From NCBI GenBank assembly GCA_021808875.1, contig JAKBAU010000135.1, forward strand, positions 1 to 9,242: a DNA stretch of 9,242 nucleotides, in the 5' to 3' direction. Both the position numbers and the translations under genes were made by a program. Positions 1 through 6,146 of the stretch are shown here, piece by piece; the first letter of the stretch is position 1, and each line of letters opens with the position of its first letter. Source of the stretch: Pseudomonadota bacterium. GTDB taxonomy: Bacteria; Pseudomonadota; Alphaproteobacteria; Micropepsales; Micropepsaceae. The notes below the pieces were generated by a model. It was not told the DNA's origin. It did not search any database and was given only the letters and a program-made list of their open reading frames with translations.

Positions 1-262
1 CGTGGCCCAATCCAGTGCGGATCGGATAGTGTCCAATCAGCAGGCCCGTCCGCGAAGGCGTACAGATATTGGCGGCGGCATAGAAGTTTGACAGGACCAC
101 GCCTTTGCGCGCCATCGCATCCAAGGCTGGTATGACGATGTCCTTTTCGCCGCAGAGGCTGACATCGCCAAAGCCCTGGCCGTCGCAGAACACCACCACA
201 AAGTTGGGTCGGCGACGGGAAACGCCTGGTGAAGGCGAAGAGGGTTGATTGCTGCCTGTCAT
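1..262 (-). CDS. Sulfatase (arylsulfatase type), N-terminal 87 residues; gene runs off the left edge
   Basis: This is the start of a formylglycine-dependent sulfatase, which hydrolyses sulfate esters and belongs to the alkaline phosphatase superfamily. After a short Ser/Pro-rich leader, the core begins at Arg18-Pro19-Asn20 with a hydrophobic strand ending in CDGQGFGD (residues 26-33), the position of the family's metal-binding DDxGxGD segment. The signature ICTPSRTGLLIGHYPIRTG follows at residues 66-84; Cys67 in the CTPSR core is the residue converted to formylglycine. The second metal-binding Asp (often DD or DN) is Gly28 here, which is unusual. The start is fixed because an in-frame TAG lies six codons upstream of ATG 262 and the domain begins soon after. 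No signal peptide is visible, so this form would stay in the cytoplasm unless exported in another way. The gene is divergent from the TetR-type regulator gene, which probably controls it. The substrate cannot be judged from this fragment. Confidence 0.93.
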   Translation of the reverse strand, partial: MTGSNQPSSPSPGVSRRRPNFVVVFCDGQGFGDVSLCGEKDIVIPALDAMARKGVVLSNFYAAANICTPSRTGLLIGHYPIRTGLGH

Positions 263-284
263 GACGCGCAGATATACCTAGCAA

Positions 285-310
285 TTAATTAGACCTTCCA
301 GTCTAGTTAA
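285..310. promoter_or_regulatory. Inverted repeat, probable TetR-family operator
   Basis: The arms TTAATTAGAC (285-294) and GTCTAGTTAA (301-310) are inverted copies with one mismatch in ten, separated by six bases (CTTCCA). The AGAC/GTCT inner half-sites resemble the TAGACC/GGTCTA type of site bound by some TetR-family proteins such as NemR. The repeat lies in the 199-bp divergent gap, 23 bp before the sulfatase start and 151 bp before the regulator start. It is therefore well placed to control the sulfatase and possibly the regulator itself. No convincing -35/-10 pair was found in the gap. Confidence 0.55.
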
Positions 311-461
311 ACGACTACTCCAGAGGGACGGGGACGCGATAAGAATGCTATTGAATTTTGTCTTTCTGGATAAAATCACACCCCTGCCGGTGCCTGCCCC
401 CGGCTGATCGACATCAACCTAACCGACAACCAGCCCTTTGCGCTTAGCCGGGTAAGACGAC

Positions 462-1160
462 ATGCTTGATGAAAGGGGCGCGAGGCCGAAGCGCCACGTC
501 CAAAGCCAGGGGCAACCACGCAAACGTGGCCAGCAGAAGCGCAGCCATTCCACCCGCAAGAAAATCCTTGAGGCGGCCATCGCCTGCCTCGCGGAGCTGG
601 GCTATGCCGCAACGAGTTCTTCGACCGTACAGGCGCGTGCCAAAGTCAGCCGCGGCTCACTCTTCCATCAGTTTCCCAGCAAGGTGGAACTCATGCTGGG
701 CGTGGTCGATTATGTCTACGAGCAAGATGTCGAGTTCTATGGGCGGTCGCTAAAAGGCCTTCCGGGAGATGCACGAGCTATCGCACTTGTCCGTGCGGCC
801 TGGCAGGCCTTTTCCAGCCCGGGAGGGATGGCGGTCCTGCAGGTGCTGATCGGCAGTATCGGCGATACCAAACTTCGGGACAAACTGCCGTCCGCATTTT
901 CGCGCGTGACCTCGCGCGGCCTTCAGCAGATGAGTAAATCCGGGATACCCCGTGGCGTCGACAAGTCTTCACCACTTGATCCTGAATTCCTCCTGGTCCG
1001 CGCTGCCTTGCGAGGCCTTGCTCTGGAGGCGGCCATCGCACCGTCCCGCGAATTGACCGAAGAGGCCGTGTTGCTGCTGGCCGAGCATCACGAGCACTAT
1101 CTGAAACGTATGAGGGAACCATCCGCGCCGGCCAAAGCCCGGCGCGCCCGCCCAACTTAG
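462..1160 (+). CDS. TetR/AcrR-family transcriptional regulator
   Basis: The 232-residue product is a one-domain-plus-ligand-pocket repressor of the TetR type. After a strongly basic tail (residues 1-30, rich in Arg, Lys and Gln) comes the DNA-binding domain: helix 1 at about 31-47 (TRKKILEAAIACLAELGY) and the helix-turn-helix at about 51-71, ending in SRGSLFHQFPSK, the usual TetR SxGxLYxHFxSK pattern. The rest (about 75-218) is helical and hydrophobic, as expected for the ligand and dimer domain, and resembles no specific subfamily that I can name. The basic N-terminal tail is longer than in most members and may add DNA contacts. The ribosome binding site is weak (GGGTAAG before ATG 462), but no other in-frame Met occurs before residue 78, inside the DNA-binding domain. 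The gene is divergent from the sulfatase gene, with an inverted repeat between them. The ligand is unknown; control of the sulfatase is inferred from position. Confidence 0.93.
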   Translation: MLDERGARPKRHVQSQGQPRKRGQQKRSHSTRKKILEAAIACLAELGYAATSSSTVQARAKVSRGSLFHQFPSKVELMLGVVDYVYEQDVEFYGRSLKGLPGDARAIALVRAAWQAFSSPGGMAVLQVLIGSIGDTKLRDKLPSAFSRVTSRGLQQMSKSGIPRGVDKSSPLDPEFLLVRAALRGLALEAAIAPSRELTEEAVLLLAEHHEHYLKRMREPSAPAKARRARPT

Positions 1161-1347
1161 AGCTCAAAGTGAAATCCTGCTCCGCCGTTTCGCGTACAGC
1201 CAGGGTACGGGACAAGGCGTGCAAAGGCGGGGCACTGCAAAGTCTCAGCCCTTCAGCGGAAGATGGTAACCGCAGTTCTCCAGACCTGCCGCCGCCCAAT
1301 CTCGCCATCACTTTGGCCCTGCGCATCCATATGGCTTGCTAGCGGGA
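1161..1347. other. Gap between the regulator and the decayed protease gene; no gene seen
   Basis: These 187 bases separate the regulator stop from the stop of the minus-strand CPBP pseudogene, so transcription converges here. No coding frame with sensible composition, no tRNA-like fold and no clear stem followed by a T-run was seen. Open frames crossing it are Arg/Pro/Ser-rich antisense shadows of the regulator gene. Confidence 0.5.
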
Positions 1348-2096
1348 TTACATGCCAAGGGCCCAGGTGAAACCCGTGATGCCCTCACTGACTTTGTGAG
1401 CGATGATTGGCGCGATGATGCTGTTCGACTTCTCAAGCCAACAGGCATAAAGAACGCCCAGGGCAAATGCATAACCCGGCTGCACAAGCGCATCCACCCA
1501 GTTTTCCGGCCATAAGCGCTCGATATGTGCGAATACAAAAAGCAGCGCGACGATAATCCCCGCCCCGGTTCATGTTGAAGCGGCCAAGGTGCAGTTTTCC
1601 GGGCATGATGGCCGCCAGATAGATCACCAGAAGCCTGCGAAAGGGGATTTTCCCAGGTGACCTAAATAGAGCTCTTCAAACACGGACAACCCCCAGCATG
1701 CGTGTGCGTGTAACTGATACTGCTGGAGGCATGCTTGCTGTGCAGGATCAGATCGAGCCAGGAACTGCCGGCAGCAATGATCGTCGCAAAGCCCACACCC
1801 CACAGAATCGCGGACAGGACCTAACTCTTGCCGCGTGGCAGGTGGAGCCCGTAATCAGCCGGTACCATCCAATAGTTCACTGTCGCGATCGCGACCAGGG
1901 CCATCACCAGCATGAGGCCATGCTGGATGTAGAGAAACAGCAGTCCGGAGGACTTTGGCGGTGACAGATGAAACAGCCGCACGACCGCCAGGGTCGCGAA
2001 CGCGGAACCGATCGGGAGTGCAGCTCCCATCAGTACCGTCACCAGCAGTGGCGTGCACTTCAGCCGAAATCACGGTTCAGCTCTTCGTGTGGTCAT
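1348..2096 (-). pseudogene. Decayed CPBP-family intramembrane metalloprotease gene (two stops, three frameshifts)
   Basis: Read in shifting frames, this segment encodes a membrane protein ending in the CPBP (CAAX protease and bacteriocin-processing, Abi) domain. The likely original start is ATG 2096, with AGGTGG just upstream. The first frame gives hydrophobic segments (LIPIG-like, then YIQHGLMLVMALVAIATVNYW) but is cut by TGA at codon 9 (2072-2070) and TAG at codon 92 (1823-1821). Between 1823 and 1677 the frame shifts to one reading GLSVFEELY. One missing T at 1664-1665 then moves it on to RSPGKIPFRRLLVIYLAAI, so EELYFR, the EExxxR motif, is restored across the break. A third shift in a G-run near 1556-1567 leads to ALLFVFAH (FxxxH motif, 1525-1539) and APIIAHKVSE (third His motif), then TAA at 1348. 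The total of about 249 codons fits the family. CPBP proteins cleave prenylated or peptide substrates in the membrane, and some serve bacteriocin immunity. The ancestral role here is unknown. Confidence 0.75.
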
Positions 2097-2302
2097 GTGG
2101 CCACCTGGCCTGACGACATCCGAGCAGTCCTGAACCTACCTGACCTGCGGAAAAGGGAGCGCAGACGCCTCCGGCCTCGCCCCCCGACATCGTCGCCACT
2201 GCAGGCAGTCTGGCTGAAGGCTTGTGACTTTCTACCGCGAAGCCGCACAGGTATTGGGTTTGCATTCAACGGATAAGATTGATCTTGCGGCCGCGCCCGT
2301 AC
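2097..2302. other. Stretch between two degenerate genes; no gene seen
   Basis: I see no recognisable gene. Open frames on both strands have the Arg/Pro/Gln-rich composition of GC-rich shadow frames. The minus-strand AGGTGG at about 2101-2106 (in minus-strand sense) is the likely former ribosome binding site of the CPBP pseudogene. Confidence 0.4.
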
Positions 2303-2665
2303 AGAATTACGTGTATTGATCAGACGATTACTTCGCAGCATCAAGGTGAGGCATGACAGGCCCTGCAGATCAGTCGCCACGCGATACTCCGCGGTGGCGA
2401 AGCCGACGGGAAAGCTCATCAGGATCAGCGCAAGGATCTTCGCCTTTGCTGGCGGCGTGAGCTTGCAGATGACAAAGCTCGCGACGTCGCGCCCGCTGCT
2501 CGCGAAGATTGCGGCGATGACAGACGGATTTCGGCCACAAACAGCGCCAACTCGCGCGAAGAATGCGAAGTACGCGCGGAGCCCAAAAGACATATTACGG
2601 AATGACGGAAAAATTGGAATGAATTTGTACACACATCGTATTAACCTGTTGTCAACGCAGTCCAA
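2303..2665 (-). pseudogene. Possible remnant of a DUF454 (YbaN-like) inner-membrane protein gene
   Basis: A minus-strand frame that stays open through here reads like a worn DUF454 protein from end to end. It shows FIPIFPSF, where the family has LPxLPTTPF. Next come AYFAFFAR (family AAxCFAR), NPSVIAAIF (family HPxFGPxI) and PPAKAKILALILMSFPVGF (family IPxxAKxLAxxLMxxS). It ends in a hydrophobic stretch closing with NTRNS (family TRPS). The TTP core and the SSPR after FAR are missing, the middle spacing is several residues too long, and the frame would need a TTG start with no clear ribosome binding site. It may therefore be a decayed gene or a coincidence of hydrophobic composition. Family function is unknown even where intact. 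It lies beside the clearer CPBP pseudogene, which raises the chance that this too is decayed coding DNA. Confidence 0.27.
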
Positions 2666-2739
2666 GCCTGTAGACGCCAGAGCCCTTCAGCCAATCTTGG
2701 GAAAATGCTATTCGACACACCCAACCACAGTCATCGGGC

Positions 2740-2771
2740 CAACCTCAGTTTGGTAGATATCCAAATGGTTG
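2740..2771 (+). promoter_or_regulatory. Nested inverted repeat (possible leader hairpin or operator) before the omptin gene
   Basis: Two nested pairs of arms share one centre: the outer CAACC (2740-2744) with GGTTG (2767-2771), and the inner TTTGG (2749-2753) with CCAAA (2761-2765) around a seven-base loop, TAGATAT. Four bases bulge on the left and one on the right. In RNA this could form a stem ending 38 nt before the omptin ATG. In DNA it could be a protein binding site. No firm promoter was found upstream; a TTGGAA/TATTAA pair at 2614-2644 has a 19-bp spacer and is weak. Confidence 0.3.
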
Positions 2772-2809
2772 CATATCGGTCGGGACAAAGCCGGAAGAAG
2801 GAAATCGCG

Positions 2810-3793
2810 ATGAGAAAGGGCAACGTGCGGGCTGCGGCGGTGGGCCTTTGTGTGTTGTCGGTCCAAGCCATGTCACCAGCTCAGGCAGCTTCACCTCCAG
2901 GCAATGAGACGTCCTGGATCAATTGGAGCTGGACACGGCATATCGTGTTTCAGGCAGGGATTGGCCATATGAGTGGAAGCGCCAATGAGTTGAGCTATGA
3001 CCCCACGACACATCGGATGCTGAGCGAACTGCATTGGCAGGTGAATGATGCTGCGGTTCTGAAAGGGAAGGCCGATATCGGGATTACCGATTGGCTGTCT
3101 GCAGGAATTTCCGGGTGGACGGCGATCGCATCGGACAACGTCATGGACGACTATGACTGGAATTTGGCGCCCTATAATCAATGGAGCGATCATTCTCATC
3201 ATCCCGATACGCGGTTGCCAACTGCGTGGCAGGGCGCGATGGACCTACAGGCTCGGATTTACCATCACGACGGGGTAAGTCTGAGCGCGATTGGCGGCTA
3301 TCAGTGGACGTATTTCAAGTGGGCCGCCTATGGCGGCAGCTATACCTATTCTGTGCAGGGGTTTCGGGATGTATCCGGCAGCTTTCCCGCCAATCAGCTC
3401 GACAGCACCTATGCGCAGAGCTTCAGCGCCGCCTTCCTCGGCATCTCGGGAAGCTATGCACTCGACAACAGATGGCAGCTTGGCGCTGAACTCAAGGGAA
3501 GCCCATGGGCCATTACCGCGTCAGATCAAGATCACCATGTTCTGCGCCAGCTGATCTACTGGGACAAGTTTGGGCAATCGCATCTGTGGTCCATCCGCGG
3601 CGCGGTCTCTTACAGGATTGACGCGCATGTGTGGATCGAGGGTTCATTGAAGTATCAGGCATACACCCTGGGCAAAGGGCCAACCCTTGTGCTGGACCAA
3701 ACGACAGGAACCACAACGCAGTTCACGGGCGCTGCATCCGGTACACAAAATCAGATGCTGACATTGTATGCGGGGCTGCGGTACGCGATCTGA
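2810..3793 (+). CDS. Omptin-family outer-membrane aspartyl protease
   Basis: This 327-residue omptin is a ten-stranded outer-membrane barrel protease whose active site faces outside the cell. ATG 2810 is chosen because AAGGA lies seven bases upstream and a signal peptide follows directly (MRKG, hydrophobic core, AQA at 24-26, cleavage after Ala26). The mature length, about 301, matches OmpT (297). Aligned with OmpT from memory, the catalytic pairs are Asp114/Asp116 in MDDYDW (OmpT D83/D85) and Asp241/His243 in SDQDHH (D210/H212). The pockets for basic residues are kept as Glu60 (E27), Asp239 (D208) and Asp127 (D97), so cleavage between basic residues is predicted. GYQ, GGSYTY, GFRD and GSFP blocks also match. 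The OmpT LPS contacts are not kept: E136, R138 and R175 align with Trp166, Tyr168 and Ser204. The last residue is Ile, not the usual barrel-terminal aromatic. Expected roles are degradation of cationic peptides and surface proteins. GC is lower than in the genes to its right, hinting at transfer. Confidence 0.95.
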   Translation: MRKGNVRAAAVGLCVLSVQAMSPAQAASPPGNETSWINWSWTRHIVFQAGIGHMSGSANELSYDPTTHRMLSELHWQVNDAAVLKGKADIGITDWLSAGISGWTAIASDNVMDDYDWNLAPYNQWSDHSHHPDTRLPTAWQGAMDLQARIYHHDGVSLSAIGGYQWTYFKWAAYGGSYTYSVQGFRDVSGSFPANQLDSTYAQSFSAAFLGISGSYALDNRWQLGAELKGSPWAITASDQDHHVLRQLIYWDKFGQSHLWSIRGAVSYRIDAHVWIEGSLKYQAYTLGKGPTLVLDQTTGTTTQFTGAASGTQNQMLTLYAGLRYAI

Positions 3794-3812
3794 TCTAGGT
3801 GAGGGACAGGCC

Positions 3813-3904
3813 GCTGGCTCCATGTACAGAGGATCCTATCGCAGCGCCGCACCAAGCTAATCACGCAAACGCGAAGATCGAGGTCGAAAGCAGTGTGAGC
3901 CAGC
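3813..3904. repeat. Widely spaced 8-bp inverted repeat between convergent genes
   Basis: GCTGGCTC (3813-3820) and GAGCCAGC (3897-3904) are perfect inverted copies separated by 76 bases, in the gap where omptin and crotonase transcripts converge. It could close a large stem near both 3' ends, but there is no T-run and a match this short may be chance. No other terminator was seen in this gap. Confidence 0.15.
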
Positions 3905-3910
3905 TATCAT

Positions 3911-4723
3911 CTAGCGGCCGCGGAACACAGGCTCGCGCTTTTCGACAAAGGCCCTCGCCGCTTCCTTGTGATCTTCGGTCTGGGCGCAGCGCACGTGATG
4001 GGTCGCTTCCAGATCCAGGCAGTCATTCAGATCTCCGCCAAGGGCACGATTGAGATTCTCCTTCATGTAGCGGTAGGCGATGGATGGCCCAGCCGCAAGC
4101 CGGCGGGCGATCTGCCGTGTCTTTTCTGCCAGCGCGTCCGCCTCACAGACCCAGTTGACGAGCCCGAGTCTGAGCGCTTCCTCCGCGTCGATCCGCTCGG
4201 AAAGATAATAGAGCTCTCGCGCCTTGGCGGTTCCCACCAGCTTGCTGAGAAAATAGGTGCCACCATAATCGCCTGAAAATCCCACCCGCGCGAATGCGGT
4301 GGTCATCACCGCGCCTTTGGCCATGATGCGAAGATCGCAGGACAGAGCCAGCGACAGACCAGCGCCCGCCGCAGCTCCAGGCAAAGCGGCAAGCGTCGGC
4401 TTCGGCAACGTATAGAGCTTGCCGGCAGTGGCGCGCTGATTGACGCGCTGGCGGTGAATGGCTTCATCGACGGGCCGGTCGCTGGCGCTACGGTTCGCCA
4501 TGCCTTTCACATCGCCGCCGGCACAAAAGCCCTTGCCGGCTCCAGTCAGCACGATGCACTTGACGTTTTCATCAAGCTCGGCGCGGGCAAGCTGCTCGGC
4601 GAGCGCAGCGTTCATGGCCGCGCTGAGGGCATTGCGCGCCTCAGGCCGATTGAGCGTGAGGGTCAGAACTCCGTCCTCAAGAACGGCAAGAAGATCTCCA
4701 GTTCCTGTCTCGATCGTAGCCAT
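3911..4723 (-). CDS. Enoyl-CoA hydratase/isomerase (crotonase) family protein lacking both hydratase glutamates
   Basis: The 270-residue product has the standard crotonase length and fold: NRPEARNALS (25-34), the first oxyanion-hole segment GKGFCAGGD (63-71), the second segment PGAAAGAGLSLALSCDL (115-131), and the C-terminal helices. Crotonases bind acyl-CoA thioesters and stabilise an enolate. Aligned with rat mitochondrial enoyl-CoA hydratase, the two catalytic glutamates E144 and E164 fall on Ser124 and Phe144, so ordinary hydration is unlikely. The segment FARVGFSGDYGGTY (144-157) instead carries Asp152 in the place used by isomerase-like members such as the PaaG type (xxPDxGG). A double-bond isomerase or another CoA-thioester reaction is therefore more plausible; the substrate is not evident. 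ATG 4723 is preceded by GGGAAGGA with good spacing. The gene follows the MFS transporter gene on the same strand with an 82-bp gap and may share its transcript. No other CoA-metabolism gene is visible in the window. Confidence 0.92.
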   Translation of the reverse strand: MATIETGTGDLLAVLEDGVLTLTLNRPEARNALSAAMNAALAEQLARAELDENVKCIVLTGAGKGFCAGGDVKGMANRSASDRPVDEAIHRQRVNQRATAGKLYTLPKPTLAALPGAAAGAGLSLALSCDLRIMAKGAVMTTAFARVGFSGDYGGTYFLSKLVGTAKARELYYLSERIDAEEALRLGLVNWVCEADALAEKTRQIARRLAAGPSIAYRYMKENLNRALGGDLNDCLDLEATHHVRCAQTEDHKEAARAFVEKREPVFRGR

Positions 4724-4805
4724 CGCATCCTTCCCTGTTTGTCAGACCTGAAACTGAAGCCAGAATGAGGGGCCTGTCAAAGGTCGCAGACCGATACCGA
4801 GAGGT

Positions 4806-6065
4806 TCAGCGCCTGCGGCGCACGCTCCATGCCAGCCATACGGCCGGCGCAACGAACAGGCCCGCCATATAGAAAGGCGCGTCGACGCCCATGGCCGTGA
4901 AGCCAATGCCAAGAGCAAAAGGACCAACAACCCGGGCAAGAGCCCCCATCGCATTGTTGAGCCCGAGATATTGGCCCTGGTGCTGCCACTCGGCATTGCG
5001 CGAGATGATCGCTGCAACATTCGGCCAGGCGATCGACTGACCGAAGGCGGCAACCGCAAGTAGCGGAATTGTGGTAATGGCTCCGACCGAATATGTCTGG
5101 CCGATATAGCACACGGCCGTGAGCGCCATGCCGAAGGCCAGAACGCGGGCCTCGCCAAAGCGCCGTGAGGCCGGGCCGATCAGGACGATCTGGCAAAAGG
5201 CTGCAACGATCCCGACCACAGCGTAGGCACTGCCGACCTGCCGCGGGCCCCAGCCAAAGCGGGCCTGGGTCCACAAGCCAAAAATGGATTCCACCCCGGT
5301 GAAGGCGCAGCCCGCGACCAGGGTGACGAGCATGGCACGGCGGATCAGGGGATGGCTCGCCGCCTTGCCTGCGACCGCCCAGCGATTGGGCTTCTGCACC
5401 GGGTCAGGCGCTTCGGGCATACGGCTTTCGCGAACGAACAGCACCAGCATCACGACGCAGATGGCCGAAAGCCCTGCGCAGGTGAACAAGGGCGCCTCAA
5501 ACCCAGTATGACCGAGCTGAGGGCGTGCGAGGAGCCCGCCCAGAGCCGGCCCGACAATGAGCCCGACATTATAGGCGGCACCGAGAAGGCTGAGACGGCC
5601 GGCCCGGTCTTCGGGCGGGGTAACGTCAGCGATATAGCCCTGAATAACCGAGCCATTGCCGCTCATCAGCCCGCCAAGGATGCGGACAAAAAAGGCAATA
5701 TAAATATTGGGGGCGAGAGCCATTGCCGTGTAGCAGGCGAGATTACCGCTCACCGTCGAGATCAGGATAGGTTTGCGACCCTTGCGGTCGGACAGCCGGC
5801 CCCAGAAGGGTTCACCAAAAAAGGACCCGATCGCATAGGCGGAAAACACCAGGGCGATCTGCCAGGCCGTCGCATGAAACGATTTGGCGTAAAAGGGCAG
5901 CAGCGGCACCACGATGCCAAAACCCAGCAGGTTGATGAACATCACCGCCAAAAGGGTCGGCAGGGCTGCGGCCGAGCGTTGCTGAGGCTGTGGCTCGCCA
6001 GAGTTCTCCACCTTCGCGGTCATGGGGCCGTCGGTGAAAGTTGCGTTCTTGGGGTCGGTGCTCAT
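4806..6065 (-). CDS. MFS transporter, TetA/DHA1-like drug:proton antiporter family
   Basis: The 419-residue product is an inner-membrane major facilitator of the 12-helix drug-export type. After a polar tail of about 34 residues, helix 1 contains LLGFGIVVPLLPFYA (46-60), the motif D1 region typical of TetA-like exporters. The helix 2-3 loop carries motif A, GRLSDRKGRKP (89-99). Motif C, GAAYNVGLIVGPALGGLL, lies in helix 5 and is a mark of antiporters. A central polar loop (RMPEAPDPVQKPNR) separates the two six-helix halves, and the protein ends in WSVRRRR. ATG 6065 is preferred over an earlier ATG at 6221, because the added 52 residues are polar, Cys/Ser-rich and overlap the divergent cyclophilin gene. 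The ribosome binding site is weak (GCGAAG). The substrate cannot be named. A GGTC-TGC-GACC stem lies just after the stop at 4782-4792 but is too short to call a terminator. The crotonase gene follows downstream. Confidence 0.93.
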   Translation of the reverse strand: MSTDPKNATFTDGPMTAKVENSGEPQPQQRSAAALPTLLAVMFINLLGFGIVVPLLPFYAKSFHATAWQIALVFSAYAIGSFFGEPFWGRLSDRKGRKPILISTVSGNLACYTAMALAPNIYIAFFVRILGGLMSGNGSVIQGYIADVTPPEDRAGRLSLLGAAYNVGLIVGPALGGLLARPQLGHTGFEAPLFTCAGLSAICVVMLVLFVRESRMPEAPDPVQKPNRWAVAGKAASHPLIRRAMLVTLVAGCAFTGVESIFGLWTQARFGWGPRQVGSAYAVVGIVAAFCQIVLIGPASRRFGEARVLAFGMALTAVCYIGQTYSVGAITTIPLLAVAAFGQSIAWPNVAAIISRNAEWQHQGQYLGLNNAMGALARVVGPFALGIGFTAMGVDAPFYMAGLFVAPAVWLAWSVRRRR

Positions 6066-6074
6066 CGTGCTTCG

Positions 6075-6097
6075 CGCTATAGTGTGCCTTGATAGCG
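6075..6097. promoter_or_regulatory. Inverted repeat in the MFS/cyclophilin divergent gap
   Basis: CGCTAT (6075-6080) and ATAGCG (6092-6097) are perfect inverted arms around an 11-base spacer, in the 81-bp gap between the divergent MFS and cyclophilin starts. The repeat sits 10 bp before the MFS start codon and 50 bp before the cyclophilin start. This position would suit an operator for the efflux gene. No regulator gene is adjacent and no clear promoter hexamers were found, so the role is uncertain. Confidence 0.3.
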
Positions 6098-6146
6098 TTT
6101 CGGCGGGCGGGCGCAATCCCATTCCGCATGATCCCGGGAGGAAGCC

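Noticed and set aside
351..376. TTGAAT and TAAAAT as a promoter for the regulator gene
   Set aside because: The spacer is only 14 bases, too short for a normal sigma-70 promoter.
778..1326. 182-residue minus-strand open frame
   Set aside because: It is antisense to the regulator gene for half its length, is Arg/Pro-rich, and shows no domain or ribosome binding site.
2316..2756. 146-residue plus-strand open frame before the omptin gene
   Set aside because: No family resemblance, basic shadow-like composition, and it overlaps the omptin leader and the minus-strand remnant.
2705..2809. Earlier in-frame ATG for the omptin
   Set aside because: It would add 35 polar residues ahead of a clear signal peptide; ATG 2810 has a good ribosome binding site and begins the signal peptide.
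4454..4768. Two overlapping plus-strand open frames of about 100 residues
   Set aside because: Antisense to the crotonase gene, with composition explained by its reverse frames.
4782..4792. GGTC-GCA-GACC stem after the MFS stop as a terminator
   Set aside because: Four base pairs with a three-base loop and no T-run; too weak to call.
5352..6092. 246-residue plus-strand open frame
   Set aside because: Complete antisense shadow of the MFS gene, His/Gly/Arg-rich with no recognisable domain.
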